Assembly: GCA_036346225.1 (NCBI GenBank)
Contig: JARFIW010001215.1
Location: forward strand, 2,862,501-2,926,500
Direction: 5' to 3'
DNA from: Platerodrilus igneus
Taxonomy: Eukaryota > Arthropoda > Insecta > Coleoptera > Lycidae
Length of the DNA: 64,000 bases
This document shows, piece after piece, positions 21,100-31,507 of the stretch (the first letter of the stretch is position 1; each line of letters opens with the position of its first letter). The position numbers and the translations under genes are program-made. Under the pieces are notes generated by a model. It was given only the letters and a program-made list of their open reading frames with translations, was not told where the DNA came from and ran no database searches.

Positions 21100-21560
21100 G
21101 GCAGCATGGTCTGGTACACGGATGGCTCTAAGGGCAAAACCGGGTCCAGCTCTGGACTCTAGGAAGAGACCGAAGTACGTTTAAGCGTTCCCCTAGGGGC
21201 AAACGCTACCGTTTTGCAAACGGAAATACATGCTATACTGCAAAATGTGCGGGAAAGTATAAGAGGTGCTTTTATTAAAAAACATATCTATATTGTGTCT
21301 GACAGCCAGGCGACAATTAAAGCTCTAATAAGTCAGAGAGTGTCATCAAGACTGGTACGGAAATGTATTGTGGCACTTAATGGACGGGCACAGCAGAATT
21401 CTGTTACTTTGCAGTGGGTACCAGGCCATCAAGGACTCCAGGGAAATAAAATTGCAGACGAACTTGCAAGGCAGGGGGCGCAAGGGCCATTTATTGGTCC
21501 CGAACCTGCCTTGGGAGTCACTAAAGCTGCCATCCGTAACTATATTAGCGAATAGATGTG
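21100..21560 (+). pseudogene. RNase H domain of the LINE
   Basis: MVWYTDGSK-like start near 21104, then ANATVLQTEIHAI and an open 113-codon frame with HIYIVSDSQATIKALISQ, VTLQWVPGHQGLQGNKIADE and LARQGA. These match RNase HI: Asp in YTDGS, Glu in EIHAI, Asp in SDSQ, and the GHxGxxGNxxADELA block. It would degrade RNA in RNA-DNA hybrids during retrotransposition. The domain is split by frame changes at its start. Confidence 0.85.
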
Positions 21561-22022
21561 CAACCAACGCCTAAAAGACTGGCAGAACAGACCAGTACTA
21601 ACACATAACAAGGCACTGATAAAGGAGCATAGCAAAAACAGAACCCAGGAATTGCTTTGTTTAAGCAGGGAACAGCTCAGAATCACTGTAGAGTTCCTGA
21701 CAGAGGATGCACAAATATTACGGAGACCTCGAATACAGACTTTGCCTAGAGGAACCGGAGACTGCAATGCATGTACTATGCAGGTGCGAGGCGTTCGGTA
21801 GAACGAGACAGCGCCTAATCGTGCGACTAAAGTTAGACCCAAAGGGAAGTAGATACCCTTTCATCGAGGGACCTATACGCTATAATTTGGGGTCAGCACA
21901 TTAGGCCTTTCAGGCTGCAGGGAGAGTAGTTCTAGTGGGTATGCCGCAAGGAGAATTCCACACTTTGGCTATAAAAGCTTTCCACTCCGACGGGTTCGAA
22001 TAACTATCAATAACAAAAAGGA
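21561..22022 (+). pseudogene. LINE C-terminal tail and 3' end
   Basis: Frames with MCNQRLKDWQNRPVL, EHSKNRTQELLCLSREQLRI and a zinc-knuckle-like block (CLEEPETAMHVLCRCEAF at 21707-21800 in another frame: C, H and C residues of the CxxC-H-C type). A 3' tail ends CAATAACAAAAAG before the target duplication. Confidence 0.6.
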
Positions 22023-22030
22023 GTTCTGCA

Positions 22031-22307
22031 AAGTCAGTTCTAATTGCAGCTTCGATCATAATAAACAACAATGTTAGTTAAAATTCAATACTAGTGTAAA
22101 GCACTATGCTGTAGTTTAGATCTTTAAAATATGTAACATGAATACTCTACCGTTGACTTAAATTTGATATAAATTAATCATACTTCCAAAAGCAAATTAT
22201 TGTGTGAGCTTGTAGAAATTTTATGGTAGCTGTGGGTTGCTGAACAGACTTGTATAACCAGTTTGAAAATAAAGAACTGTTTTTATTGCAAAAAAGTTTT
22301 CGTTACA
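22031..22307 (+). mobile_element. 3' LTR of second gypsy element, second part
   Basis: Continuation of the LTR interrupted by the LINE. It contains CTTGTATAACCAGTTTGAAA and ends CGTTACA, like the 5' remnant at 16192-16251. An AATAAA motif lies near 22268. Confidence 0.68.
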
Positions 22308-23743
22308 ATAAGATAAAGTCATCCTTTAGGGTCGTAGATTAATTAGTTGACTTCTATCAGTTCCAAAATATTTGAAATGCTATGTACAATAAATTCTAAG
22401 ATTACTTACCATTTATAAAACACAGTGACGTTCTTTATACATTCAAAAATTGCGTACTTAAATAAAAAAGACTTTTTATGCAACTATTCAAGATTGGGGT
22501 GTGGATAGTTTAGAGATTCCATTACTATCAAGAACTTGCGTGTATTTTACTAATAACGATTGCTAAATTTCAATGTAGTTTATATATTCCAGAAGCGGAG
22601 TTTGTAAAATTTCACATAATACCAAAATAGCTTAAAATTTAAATAAAATACAACAAGCTATTTCTTTCTAAATATAGATACCTCATGCATTTTAAACAAA
22701 GCAGGTATTCACGCAACACTTTTAATTAAAATGTACAAGGTTCATATGTAATTTTTACCGAGTCCTTCACTTTGAAATAAAATTCTAGTATGCTATAACA
22801 CCTTTGCCCATGCCTAAGATGATAAAAGTCTATTTGCTAGCTCTGGACTTTACTCGGGCGATAGTGTTGGGATACTAACCTGGAATCTTGGGAAAATTAG
22901 TCACACGCATACCAACTACGTCACGGAGTCGCCACAATGATTCACTCCTCCCACCCTGAATGCAAGAAAGAGTAAGGAAAGAACGAACGCTGTACAGTGG
23001 ACAGAGAAGAAACTAAATTTTACAAATTCATATCAACCATACTTATCACGTTTACAGTTGTACCGTACCGACTACTTCTAATAGCAGATTGAAATGGCTA
23101 GAAAGGCGGAGGTGGAAAGACTATAACATGCGCTTTACAGTACTGATCTGTTGGCGTTTAATTTTTCTAACTGAACTAAGTCGTAGAAATGAATTGAATA
23201 ATTTCAGTTACTTAAAGAACTTTTTAGTACGAAAGCGGCCAGTAAAATTTAAAAGTAGTTTACATTTATTTACGTTGCTATTTTAACATAACATTAAACT
23301 AGAAATAAATGGCAAAGCCCCCAGTGTGTTAAGTACAAATAGTAATTAATACCGCAACGGTACACATACCCCCTTCGTATTAAACTTAGTAAAATTACTG
23401 AAAGATACTCTGGAAACAACCGGCATACTAAAGATTTTTGTACAAATTCACACGAGCTCAAGAAATCGTAACCACTACGAAAACCAAATACTCATAAAAT
23501 ACATTGATAAAATTTAATGCGATGCAGAACACTAACAATGCAGCTTTAGATTTCAAACGTAAAAACGCAGGAACAAAATGGCAATTCACACGGACAGAAC
23601 GATAGTGACCTCAGCATCAGGATAGTTTACACGCACAATCCATGAAAAAGGGAATAGTGTGTAATAACTCAATTAGGCAAAACTTACATAAATCTACGGA
23701 TAGCGAAAGAGGGCGCAAATAAGATCAGATAATTAACAATAAA
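22308..23743. other. AT-rich stretch, nothing recognised
   Basis: No convincing coding frame. The 65-codon frame at 23089-23286 has no motif or splice context that I can support. Confidence 0.6.
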
Positions 23744-24021
23744 ACGTTCCAGCTCCATCCGAAAGTACTACATTGGCCGCAAACGAGTTTTTCTTTTATC
23801 CAGAAATTTTTTATTTTGTCGAACTTTTGCTACTTCAAGCAAATTACGGATCTTTAACGTGCATAGTAACACTTACACATATGACCTATATTTTAGCGCT
23901 CATCTGAAGAAGGATGTATTTTTGTGAAAAATGTTCATCTAACATTTTTCAAGGCGTCTGTGTCGGGAAGCGAACCCGGGACCTTAGGTTTAGTAATGGT
24001 AACTAAGCTACGGGACCGCCG
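23744..24021 (-). mobile_element. tRNA-derived SINE, copy 4
   Basis: Diverged minus-strand copy. The tRNA-like head with B-box region (GGTTCGCTTCCCGACACAG on the minus strand) and the AAAAATGTTAGATGAACATT junction are recognisable. No clear target duplication, and it is more mutated than the other copies. Confidence 0.75.
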
Positions 24022-24921
24022 AATTAAATCGATTTCAATTATCGGATGTTGTGAACAGGTACGATAGTTAACGTGATAGTATCATACTCGAAACTGCTAG
24101 TAAAGGAAAGAACGCGAAAACAAAACGCGGGTGTGTAATTGACGTGAAAGCTGCCAGTATTGTTAAGAGTCTTAATCAACAACAACAATTGTATTTTATA
24201 CCTGCAGCCATTCCCATCTTGTAGGCAGATGGAGTTTTACGCCAGAGAAACTGTAAGACGTTGAAATATTTGTTATATAGCATATAATCATCGTTTACTG
24301 TTTGTGTGTTTCTTTGGTATTTAATAACTGTGATTGTAGTAATAGTAAATAGTACTAAGAAGGACTATTCACGTTGGTATACGCTTATTTAACGCGTAGT
24401 GTAAATATAGAATTCTAATATGGAAACGTTGATTATTGTTGGGGCAAAATAGTATCTAGAAATTATATTGGATAAATTTACAGCGTTGATAATATTAAGT
24501 TATTTCTTCTATCTATACGAATATTAGGCCAATTAGGAGTAGGTCTAGGTGTTTGTTCTTTTGTAATTCACTGTTATGATAACGTTTAACACGGTATGTT
24601 AGACATCAAAAACAGAGTTTTTGTTTGTGTTTATTTTAAACTAGTAGAAGAGAAGGGTACAAGCAAGACTCCATCAACCTCTAGCAGCATTAATAACCGC
24701 TATACCGTTACCTGGAACACCCACCTTTTGAGTAAGCTTCAGCTGTGTTGATTCTTTTCAGGTGAGTTGGCGCCCAAACACTTTAGATAGACAAAAAGAG
24801 TTTAAGAACCTTTCAAGGTAAGCGTAAAGGTATTTAGTGGAAGTGCCAAAATTTGTATATCCCTAAACGTAACTATATTTGGTTTCATAGAACCAACCCG
24901 AACTACTGAAACCTAAACGAC
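24022..24921. other. non-coding stretch with a Lys-type primer-site-like motif
   Basis: No gene recognised. TGGCGCCCAAAC at 24768-24779 resembles the tRNA-Lys primer-binding site of retroelements, preceded by a pyrimidine-rich TTCTTTTCAG. It may be a relic LTR-leader junction or chance. Confidence 0.35.
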
Positions 24922-25345
24922 TTAGTAATTTACTGTTACATCACTCCGCCTCCTGTGGAATAAAATTAATTCAGGCATGGGAGTAAGACTCTGAGTCCCA
25001 GAAGAATGTTTTTTTCTCCATACAGGCCATAGCCGAACTTGGCGAGAGTTTTCGCAAGCGATCGTCTGGTTCGCTACAGTACCCGGTTCGGCAAGCCCCA
25101 CCAAGGCAAGGATCGGACTGCGATGAAGAATCTGGAAAAAACTTACGGCTACGGATAAGACTACGAGTAAAGCTAAGACCAGTGTGGCAAAACCGGAGGG
25201 TGGCACGACACAGGTAAAAGACAATAGGGGGCTGCTAGTTCCCCCCGAGTAGTCACTTATGCAATGGAAGATTTCAGGTTACCGAGATACGCACCAGAAA
25301 AAGGACCGATAGCATACCTATATAGTAGGAAAACAGAACCAACGG

Positions 25346-26713
25346 GTGGCAAGAGTCCCCCAAGATAATACAGAAGAAAAGACACATAGCACCTACTACT
25401 GGGAAAGTATTGATGATCCCACAATCAGGAGATCATCGCTGAGGAGAACACCGCCATCTAAGGAAGACGAAGATATAAACAGGCAAACGGACGAGATTTT
25501 TGGTGACGTTTTCTTTACACCAAATACTAAGACCGAGACATCTATAGGACATAGCAATTGGATGTTGAAACAGGTTTCCATAGAGGACAATAATTGGGAG
25601 GACGAGGACCTACATCAGAGTCCGATATTTTAATTGATGCTGGACGAAGAAGACACGCGATCAAAGGCAAAGAGAAAACGAAAAGAAACCCCTACTGAGA
25701 TACACGTGGAACAAGCTGAGCCAACTCAAAAGATCCTACAGAAGCTTCTAGCCAAGACGAAAGAGCTGACCGAGCTAACAAAAGATGTGGACGTCAAGGA
25801 TGATATAAAAAAGTGGTCACATAACGTCCATTCAATAGCAATACACTTTGGAAAAAACCTAAAGGATGGAACTTACACAGAACAAGATGTAACGATGACA
25901 CAAGTAGGGAAAGAAGCATTCACACACACAAACCCGTGGAACTACGAGAAGGAATTACTAGTCAGAGAACTGCCCCTAATAGTAACACATGAAAAATGGC
26001 AAAATATTAGAGGTAAGGGCTGGGTCCCTGGATTGTACACCAACACCGACATCATAATTGGCAATTCCTTGGTCTCTAGGGACGATGTAACTAAAGTGGT
26101 CCTGGTTGAGCTTACAGACCAAGCTATGACTAAGAGTATCTAAAGCATGTTTAAGGTTAAATATTCAGACCTGGCACGATGCACTGCCGATATAGAGGTG
26201 ATGGAGAGTATCACCAGCGTGAAAGGCAAAGAATTGTCACAAAAGAAGATTGTCAAAGCCACATACGCTGGAACGGAGGCTGGTACATTAGATACCATGT
26301 TTCGTATACATGAAGCAACGAAAGAGGACAACTGGGTGGCTATGCACCATATTGAGGGCATGAGTGTGAACTCCTTCTGCAAATTGGTTGAATGGGTGTA
26401 CCACGGAAGTAAAACTTCTGTGGCAATATACACCACTTTGCGCAAAGGGTCAACACCTAGATCGGCAAGAACAAGGGAGAGAGATACCGATGCCCTGGTG
26501 GTCGAGAAAGACGGAGCAGATTTTAAAACAGTGCTTAAAGATATTAAATCAAACCTTAAGAACGAGCCTGCGACTGCTGCAATACAGCGAATATCAATAA
26601 CAAGGGAAGGGAAATTGTTGATTGCGGTGGAAAAGAACGAGGAAGCAATTATCAAAATACAAAGCACTATCGTAAACTCGGAAGTAATATTCAAGCCAGA
26701 AGAGCCCGCCTAA
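25346..26713 (+). pseudogene. ORF1 of the R1-like LINE
   Basis: Nearly continuous reading in one frame. An N-terminal part at 25346-25633 (acidic, Ser/Thr-rich) ends at a stop. After it, 25634-26143 has TQKILQKLLAKTKELTELT, NPWNYEKELLVRELPLIVTH and GVPGL-type residues. A second stop is followed by 26147-26713 with KVKYSDLARCTADIEVMESI and TREGKLLIAVEKNEEAII. Only two nonsense codons interrupt about 450 codons, which is unusually good preservation for this window. In R1-clade elements ORF1 is the RNA-binding protein, usually ending in three CCHC knuckles. Those are missing here, because the sequence jumps to endonuclease after IHIRGMEVATEPEEV at about 26735. Confidence 0.62.
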
Positions 26714-26867
26714 GGCAGCTTACGGAGACTATCCATATTAGAGGCATGGAGGTGGCAACGGAACCAGAGGAAGTGAGCTCAATAAAGGACTAAGCAAGAC
26801 CTGGTTAAAAGACAACGAGGAACTAGCAGCCATAACGATTAAAAACAGGATACTCAATATAAGTGAG

Positions 26868-27394
26868 ATGGGTAAAGGGGATGGCTATATATGGGTGCGC
26901 TTTGCATCCCCAAATCTCAATGTTTTTAGCTGCTATTGCTCGCCTAATAGAACGGCAGATGAGTATGTTGGGTTTTTGGATGCACTAGGGGAAGAAGTTA
27001 AATGTAGGAAGGGTCAAACCATAGTAGCGGGCGACTTTAACGCAAAGTCAACCGTGTGGGGCTCTACTCAGACAGATAAACGTGAAGAGATCATCCTGGA
27101 TTGGATGGCCAGCCTCGACCTTATACTGATGAACAAAGGTAGCAAACCCGCCTTTGTTAGGGGAGGCTCCAAATATTTTTTAGATCTAACAATGGTCTCG
27201 ACACCTTGGCAGCTGCGATCCAACTTTGGCGAGTCATTGACTGCGAGACGATGAGCGACCACCGATACATCGCGTACCAGATAGGGTACAAGAAACAACA
27301 AGAAGTGATCCCAACGCAAGGATGGTGTCTGGGGAAATTCAACAATGAGACATTTAAAGCTGAGTTGCTGAAGAAACCACGCAATATCATATGA
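26868..27394 (+). pseudogene. endonuclease domain of the R1-like LINE
   Basis: ORF2 endonuclease of the exonuclease-endonuclease-phosphatase fold, which nicks target DNA to start target-primed reverse transcription. Visible motifs: SCYCSPNRTADEYVGFLDAL, VAGDFNAKSTVWGS (the catalytic GDFNAKS block), LILMNKGSKPAFVRGGS then LDLTMVS. After a frame change, WRVIDCETMSDHRYIAYQI contains the SDH motif. The N-terminal catalytic Asn/Glu motifs are lost in the ORF1-ORF2 deletion. Confidence 0.82.
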
Positions 27395-27576
27395 ATTACG
27401 ACCAACTTATCGACATGCTGAAACGGGTATGTGATAGAACAATGCCCAAGAAAAAGATTCTACCCCGGGGACGTAAGCAAGTCTACTGGTGGACTGCTGA
27501 AATCTATAAGTGATCTGAAGTCAACGCCGCTAGAAGACTGTATCAAAGGAAGAGGAAAAGATCTCCAGATAACAGT

Positions 27577-29190
27577 GTGCAGGACCTACGTTCCTTCAAA
27601 AACAAAAAGAAAGAGCTAAAAGAGGCTATAAAGACAAGTAAAAAAAGATGTTGGAGAGAACTTTGTAGCACGGTCAGTAATAATGTATGGGGCCTTGGCT
27701 ACGAAGTTGTAGCCCGGAAGCTTAAAAGACTAGCGAATGAGATACTCGCATGGGACAAAGCGAGAAATATTTTGGAATCGCTATTCCCACGATGCGGAGG
27801 GGATTCAGAAAATGGCAGCAAGTTAGAGGAGCTGGAGATTGGCAATATTCCCCTATTCGCAAAAGAAGAGGTTTGTAGAACGGCAGAGACCCTTAAACCG
27901 AGGAAAGCACCGGGTGAGGACGGCATACCGTTGCAAGCCATACCGTACCAGAAGTTGCTTTAGACGCCATAAACAAGATAGTGGTAGATGGTAACTTCCC
28001 ACAGAAAGCTAAATATGCAAAAGTGGTGCTCATAAAGAATCCTGGGAAACCGCAGGGGACCTTTTTCCTACAGACCAATATGCCTAATAGATACCGCGGC
28101 AAAACTGACGAAACATTTGATCAACTACCGGCTAAAAGAGGAAGTTGACGACAAAGGAGGAATTGCCGGTATGCAGTTTGGCTTCAGAGAGGGTCGTTCA
28201 ACGCTGGACGCACTCGAAAAGGTAGTGGAGTACGCCAAACACGCCATGAGATGTCCTGGCGCACCCGGCAGTTGTGCCTAATTGTGGCGTTAGACGTCAA
28301 GAACGCCTTTAATACTGCAAGGTGGGGAAGTATTATGAACGCAGTAAGGCGCCTCGGAATATCCCCATATTTAACGAGAGTAATTTGTAGCTACCTGAAC
28401 GACAGATCGGTGATTTTCACCAAGAGCAAGGGGCTATTAATACGATGTCGGTCACAGCTGGCGTGCTACAGGGTCGGTGCTGGGGCCCATTCTTTGGAAT
28501 ATAATGTACGACGGCGCCCTGAGGTTAAACCTGCCAGGAAGTACCAAATTAATTGCTTTCACTGATGATATAGCAACAGTGACTGCAGCGAACGATGAAA
28601 CAGAACTAGCAGGAATAACAAACCAGGCCATAGAAATAGTGGAGAGGTGGATAACAGAGAGTGGGCTAAGCCTAGCACCAACCAAAACGGAGGCTATACT
28701 GATGTCTGGGAAAAGAAAAGTCAAATCTTTTCAAATAGAGGTTGGAGTGGAAATTGAACTCCGAGACTCCATTAGGTACCTGGGAGTTACCTTGGACAAA
28801 GAACTTTCTTATAAGACCATATGGAAAACCAAGCCAAGAAAGCACAAACTACCGCAAATGGAATCAGCCGCTTGCTATCAAAGCTAGCAAAAGACGAGTT
28901 CTGGCAGCGGCTACGGACTCCATATTACTATATGGAGCTCCAATCTGGGCTGACAGCATGCAAGTTTACAACAGAAGAAGCATTATATGTAAGGTCCAAA
29001 GGGCATGGCTTAAAAATAGCCAGCGCGTATAAAACGGTGTCTGTCGAGGCGATCTTGGTAATTGCTGGGGTCATACCAATTGATTTATGAGTCAAAGAGA
29101 GAAGGGACATGAGGTTATTCAATCTAAACAAAACAGAAGTGAGAGAAATTACTCTAAGGACATGGCAGACAAGATGAGACACTTCTGAAA
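27577..29190 (+). pseudogene. reverse transcriptase of the R1-like LINE
   Basis: Linker with KKRCWRELCSTVSNNVWGLG and KPRKAPGEDGIPLQAI (27890-27940). Fragments with VALDVKNAFNTARWGSIM (catalytic block A, Asp present) and YLNDRSV follow. 28477-28887 holds LGPILWNIMYDGALRLNLPG and IAFTDDIATVTAANDE: the F-x-D-D box keeps both Asp but has Thr for the usual Ala. SGLSLAPTKTEAILMSG and SIRYLGVTLDKEL come next, then ANGISRLLSKL. Multiple frameshifts separate the blocks. This order and the GEDGIP entry are typical of the R1 clade. Confidence 0.85.
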
Positions 29191-29740
29191 AAGGCAGATG
29201 GACAAAAAGAATGATACCGGAGTTAGAATCATGATTCACTAGGAAACACGGGGAGATTGGTTAGTACCTTACCCAGGTCTTGAGTGGCCATGGTTGTTTT
29301 GCAAACTACCTGAAAGATTTGGGAAAAAAGAGACGATTTATGCATCGTGCGTGGAGAAAAAGATGACGTGGAGCACACTATTTGAATGTAATAGATGGTA
29401 TAGGAGGAGGACAATGGTCGAGCTCTATGTGGGAGAGCAGCTAACGATGGGAAACATTTTGAAATGCATGCTCGAATCACCAAAGAATTGGGTGGAGATA
29501 GATAAATACGTCACATACGTAATATCTACTAAAGAGAAACTAGAGAGAGAGTGCAGAAATAAATCTGAAAAACCATACCATGGGATATACGTACTAAGCT
29601 CTATGCTCCTCAAACACCCTGAAGTAATAGCTTACGATGGTCCCAGGGTGTTTCGTCACAAGAGGGAAGGGAAAAAGTTTAGTGGGTATCCCTGCTAACT
29701 AGGCGAGTCCCACACTTTCCCGGCAATTGATGCCTTTGAG
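29190..29740 (+). pseudogene. C-terminal zinc region of the R1-like LINE
   Basis: Frames with PYPGLEWPWLFCKLPERFGK, then TLFECNRWYRRRTMVEL. The expected CxxC...DxxEHTLFEC zinc motif is divided between two frames (EKDDVEH in one, TLFEC in the other) by a single frameshift. An open 134-codon frame (29294-29698) covers most of this tail, ending VFRHKREGKKFSGYPC. Confidence 0.7.
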
Positions 29741-30000
29741 CCAGCCGAGAGGTAGGCTAAAGCAGCTTCTCCTATCTCAAGGAGAAAAAAAATACGTAAG
29801 ATCAGTTCAGCACGTAACAAAGCGGTGAATAGGGGTATGCAAGGGTTGTGTCTGAAAACAGAAAAGAGTTAATGCTGTCTGTTAGAATATAAATCTTCTA
29901 TCAACCTTGAAATATACTTAATTTTATTTCAAAAAATTATCAGGACTGGCAACGACAGATTTTTTACTTAAACAAATATCTTAAAAATTTTATCACTTAC

Positions 30001-31285
30001 CTTACAGTTCAGTCTACTAAAGATGACCGCATCTATATGTCCTTCCTCTACAGTATTCACCTCCATGACAAAACTGTCACTTCCCGAACTTGAACAGGTC
30101 AAACACTCTCCATTGTTATCGGTAGGTATTGGTGACTCTGGATTATCCAGATATGGATCGTAGGTTGAACTGCATACCTGAAAGCTATCATACGTTCCAT
30201 TAATGGCAGGCAAAACTGGAGTTTTATTCAACTGTTCTGCAGTTCGTACTTTTCGTAGATGCTGTACATTTTGTTGACGATTTAAAAGTACTTTATCGGC
30301 TGTTGATGACTGTCTTGCGTCCCTAGAAACTACTGATTGTTGCGGTTGTACAATTTGCTTTCGGGCCTTTAGAACTTCCTCCTTTTTAGGTAGGCCTTTG
30401 TCAAGTATTGCTGGTAACACTTCATCGGGTTTTAACACCTTAAAATTGTTAGTATCTGTGTTGGTCCTTTCCTTACTTACTGTAGGCAGTGTTCGCTTAA
30501 CTGAGGATTCCACTATTTTCTTGTTTTGTGGTGGAATACCACGAGACCTTGACTTATGAACCACTTGTTTAGGGTTCTCCAACTTTTGAAAATTTTTGCC
30601 AGTTTTTGTTGTAGCTTGAGCTGTACCGGATTTATTTTCAACTGTTTTGCTGGGTTTTATTGGTATTGGAGAGGTTCGTTCAGGACTTCGTGTGAGATTG
30701 TGAAAAATTTCTATTCCTTTGTGTACCGGTTTGGGACTTGTATCACCACTTGTGGTGCTTTCTATAAGACAGTTTTCATGTCTGGAAGCTTTAGGAATAG
30801 GTAACTTTGAACTCTCAGTTGGTTTCAACTTCTTTCGGTCGTTGCCACCCTCCTTCTTGGTGAAATCTGTAAATTTTATTTGAATGGTTGTAGTATTCTC
30901 AGAAACTCTTTTAATAGGAATTTTTGATTGAGTTTTACTGCTTAAATTTGGAGAAGAATTGAACAATGCTTGTTTGGATAGTTTTCTCATTGGACTATTT
31001 GGTTCTGATATACTTGACCTTGAGTTTGGTACTGGTATATGGCTTCTGTTATGTAAGATTTTCGTATCTCTGTTGTAGTTAATTTGTATTACAGGCTTAT
31101 CTCCGCTGCTGTTGATAGTAATTGTTTGATCAGCGTTATCTATGTCACTTGTTTGATTACTGTCGCTATCTGGGGTTCTGAGCTTAACAATTTCTCCACC
31201 AAATCGGACTCGCCTTGGTGTTCGTCTGGGTTCGTAGTCTTCTTCGCTTTCATCTGGTAGAATTTTAATGAGTCCGCTTGCGTTT
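30001..31285 (-). CDS. internal exon of an unidentified host gene (1,285 bp)
   Basis: The best candidate host coding sequence. Read on the minus strand, a pyrimidine-rich TTTATGTTATAG acceptor is followed by 1,285 open bases and the donor AACTGTAAG|GTAAGTG. The exon completes a split codon at its start (one base), then carries 428 full codons and ends on a codon boundary. The open frame extends a little into both introns (29968-31314). The protein is disordered, basic and Ser/Thr/Pro/Lys-rich, with no folded domain I recognise. Near the start is RRTPRRVRFGGEIVKLRTPD; RVRF fits the RVxF docking consensus for protein phosphatase 1. TPRR, SPMR and SPER fit the proline-directed S/T-P-x-R kinase consensus. 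No stop or frameshift across 1.28 kb, in contrast with the wrecked transposons around it, argues for selection. Gene identity and the other exons are unknown. Confidence 0.72.
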
Positions 31286-31507
31286 CTATAACATAAACGT
31301 AAGTTAGAATACACTTATACTAAAAAATCGTTTTTAATTATCAACCTCAATGTAGGTTCGACCTTGAACGACCTTTTAAAAGAAAATGGTTAAACACTCA
31401 GTTATGTATTTATAGACACCAAGAAAGCATAAACATTGGATTTATAGGTTCTGGGCGCCAAAACGAAAACTTTTGTATAAGCATCGGTTTAGGATGGAAT
31501 ATCTCAA
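31286..31507. other. intron sequence upstream of the host exon
   Basis: On the minus strand this is the intron preceding the exon. It contains CTGGGCGCCAAAAC near 31451, similar to a tRNA-Lys-end-like motif found near 40.6 and 44.9 kb. Confidence 0.5.

Larger units (their letters stand above)
18733..22022 (+). mobile_element. LINE with RNase H inserted into an LTR
   Basis: Non-LTR retrotransposon of the I/LOA/R1-like group, judged by a C-terminal RNase H and by its reverse-transcriptase thumb motifs. GTTCTGCA at 18725-18732 and 22023-22030 is the likely target-site duplication. A 5' untranslated region of about 0.6 kb, an ORF1 remnant, a reverse transcriptase and RNase H follow in order. The endonuclease is deleted. 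Confidence 0.75.
24922..29870 (+). mobile_element. R1-like LINE, degenerate
   Basis: Non-LTR retrotransposon with recognisable ORF1, apurinic-type endonuclease, reverse transcriptase and C-terminal zinc region, all in order on the plus strand and all broken. The ends are not precisely defined. No target duplication was found. Confidence 0.75.

Noticed and set aside
26140..26694. 184-codon minus-strand frame
   Set aside because: Antisense to the R1-like ORF1 and without any motif.
30556..30804. 82-codon plus-strand frame
   Set aside because: Antisense to the host exon, which has splice junctions and a much longer frame.
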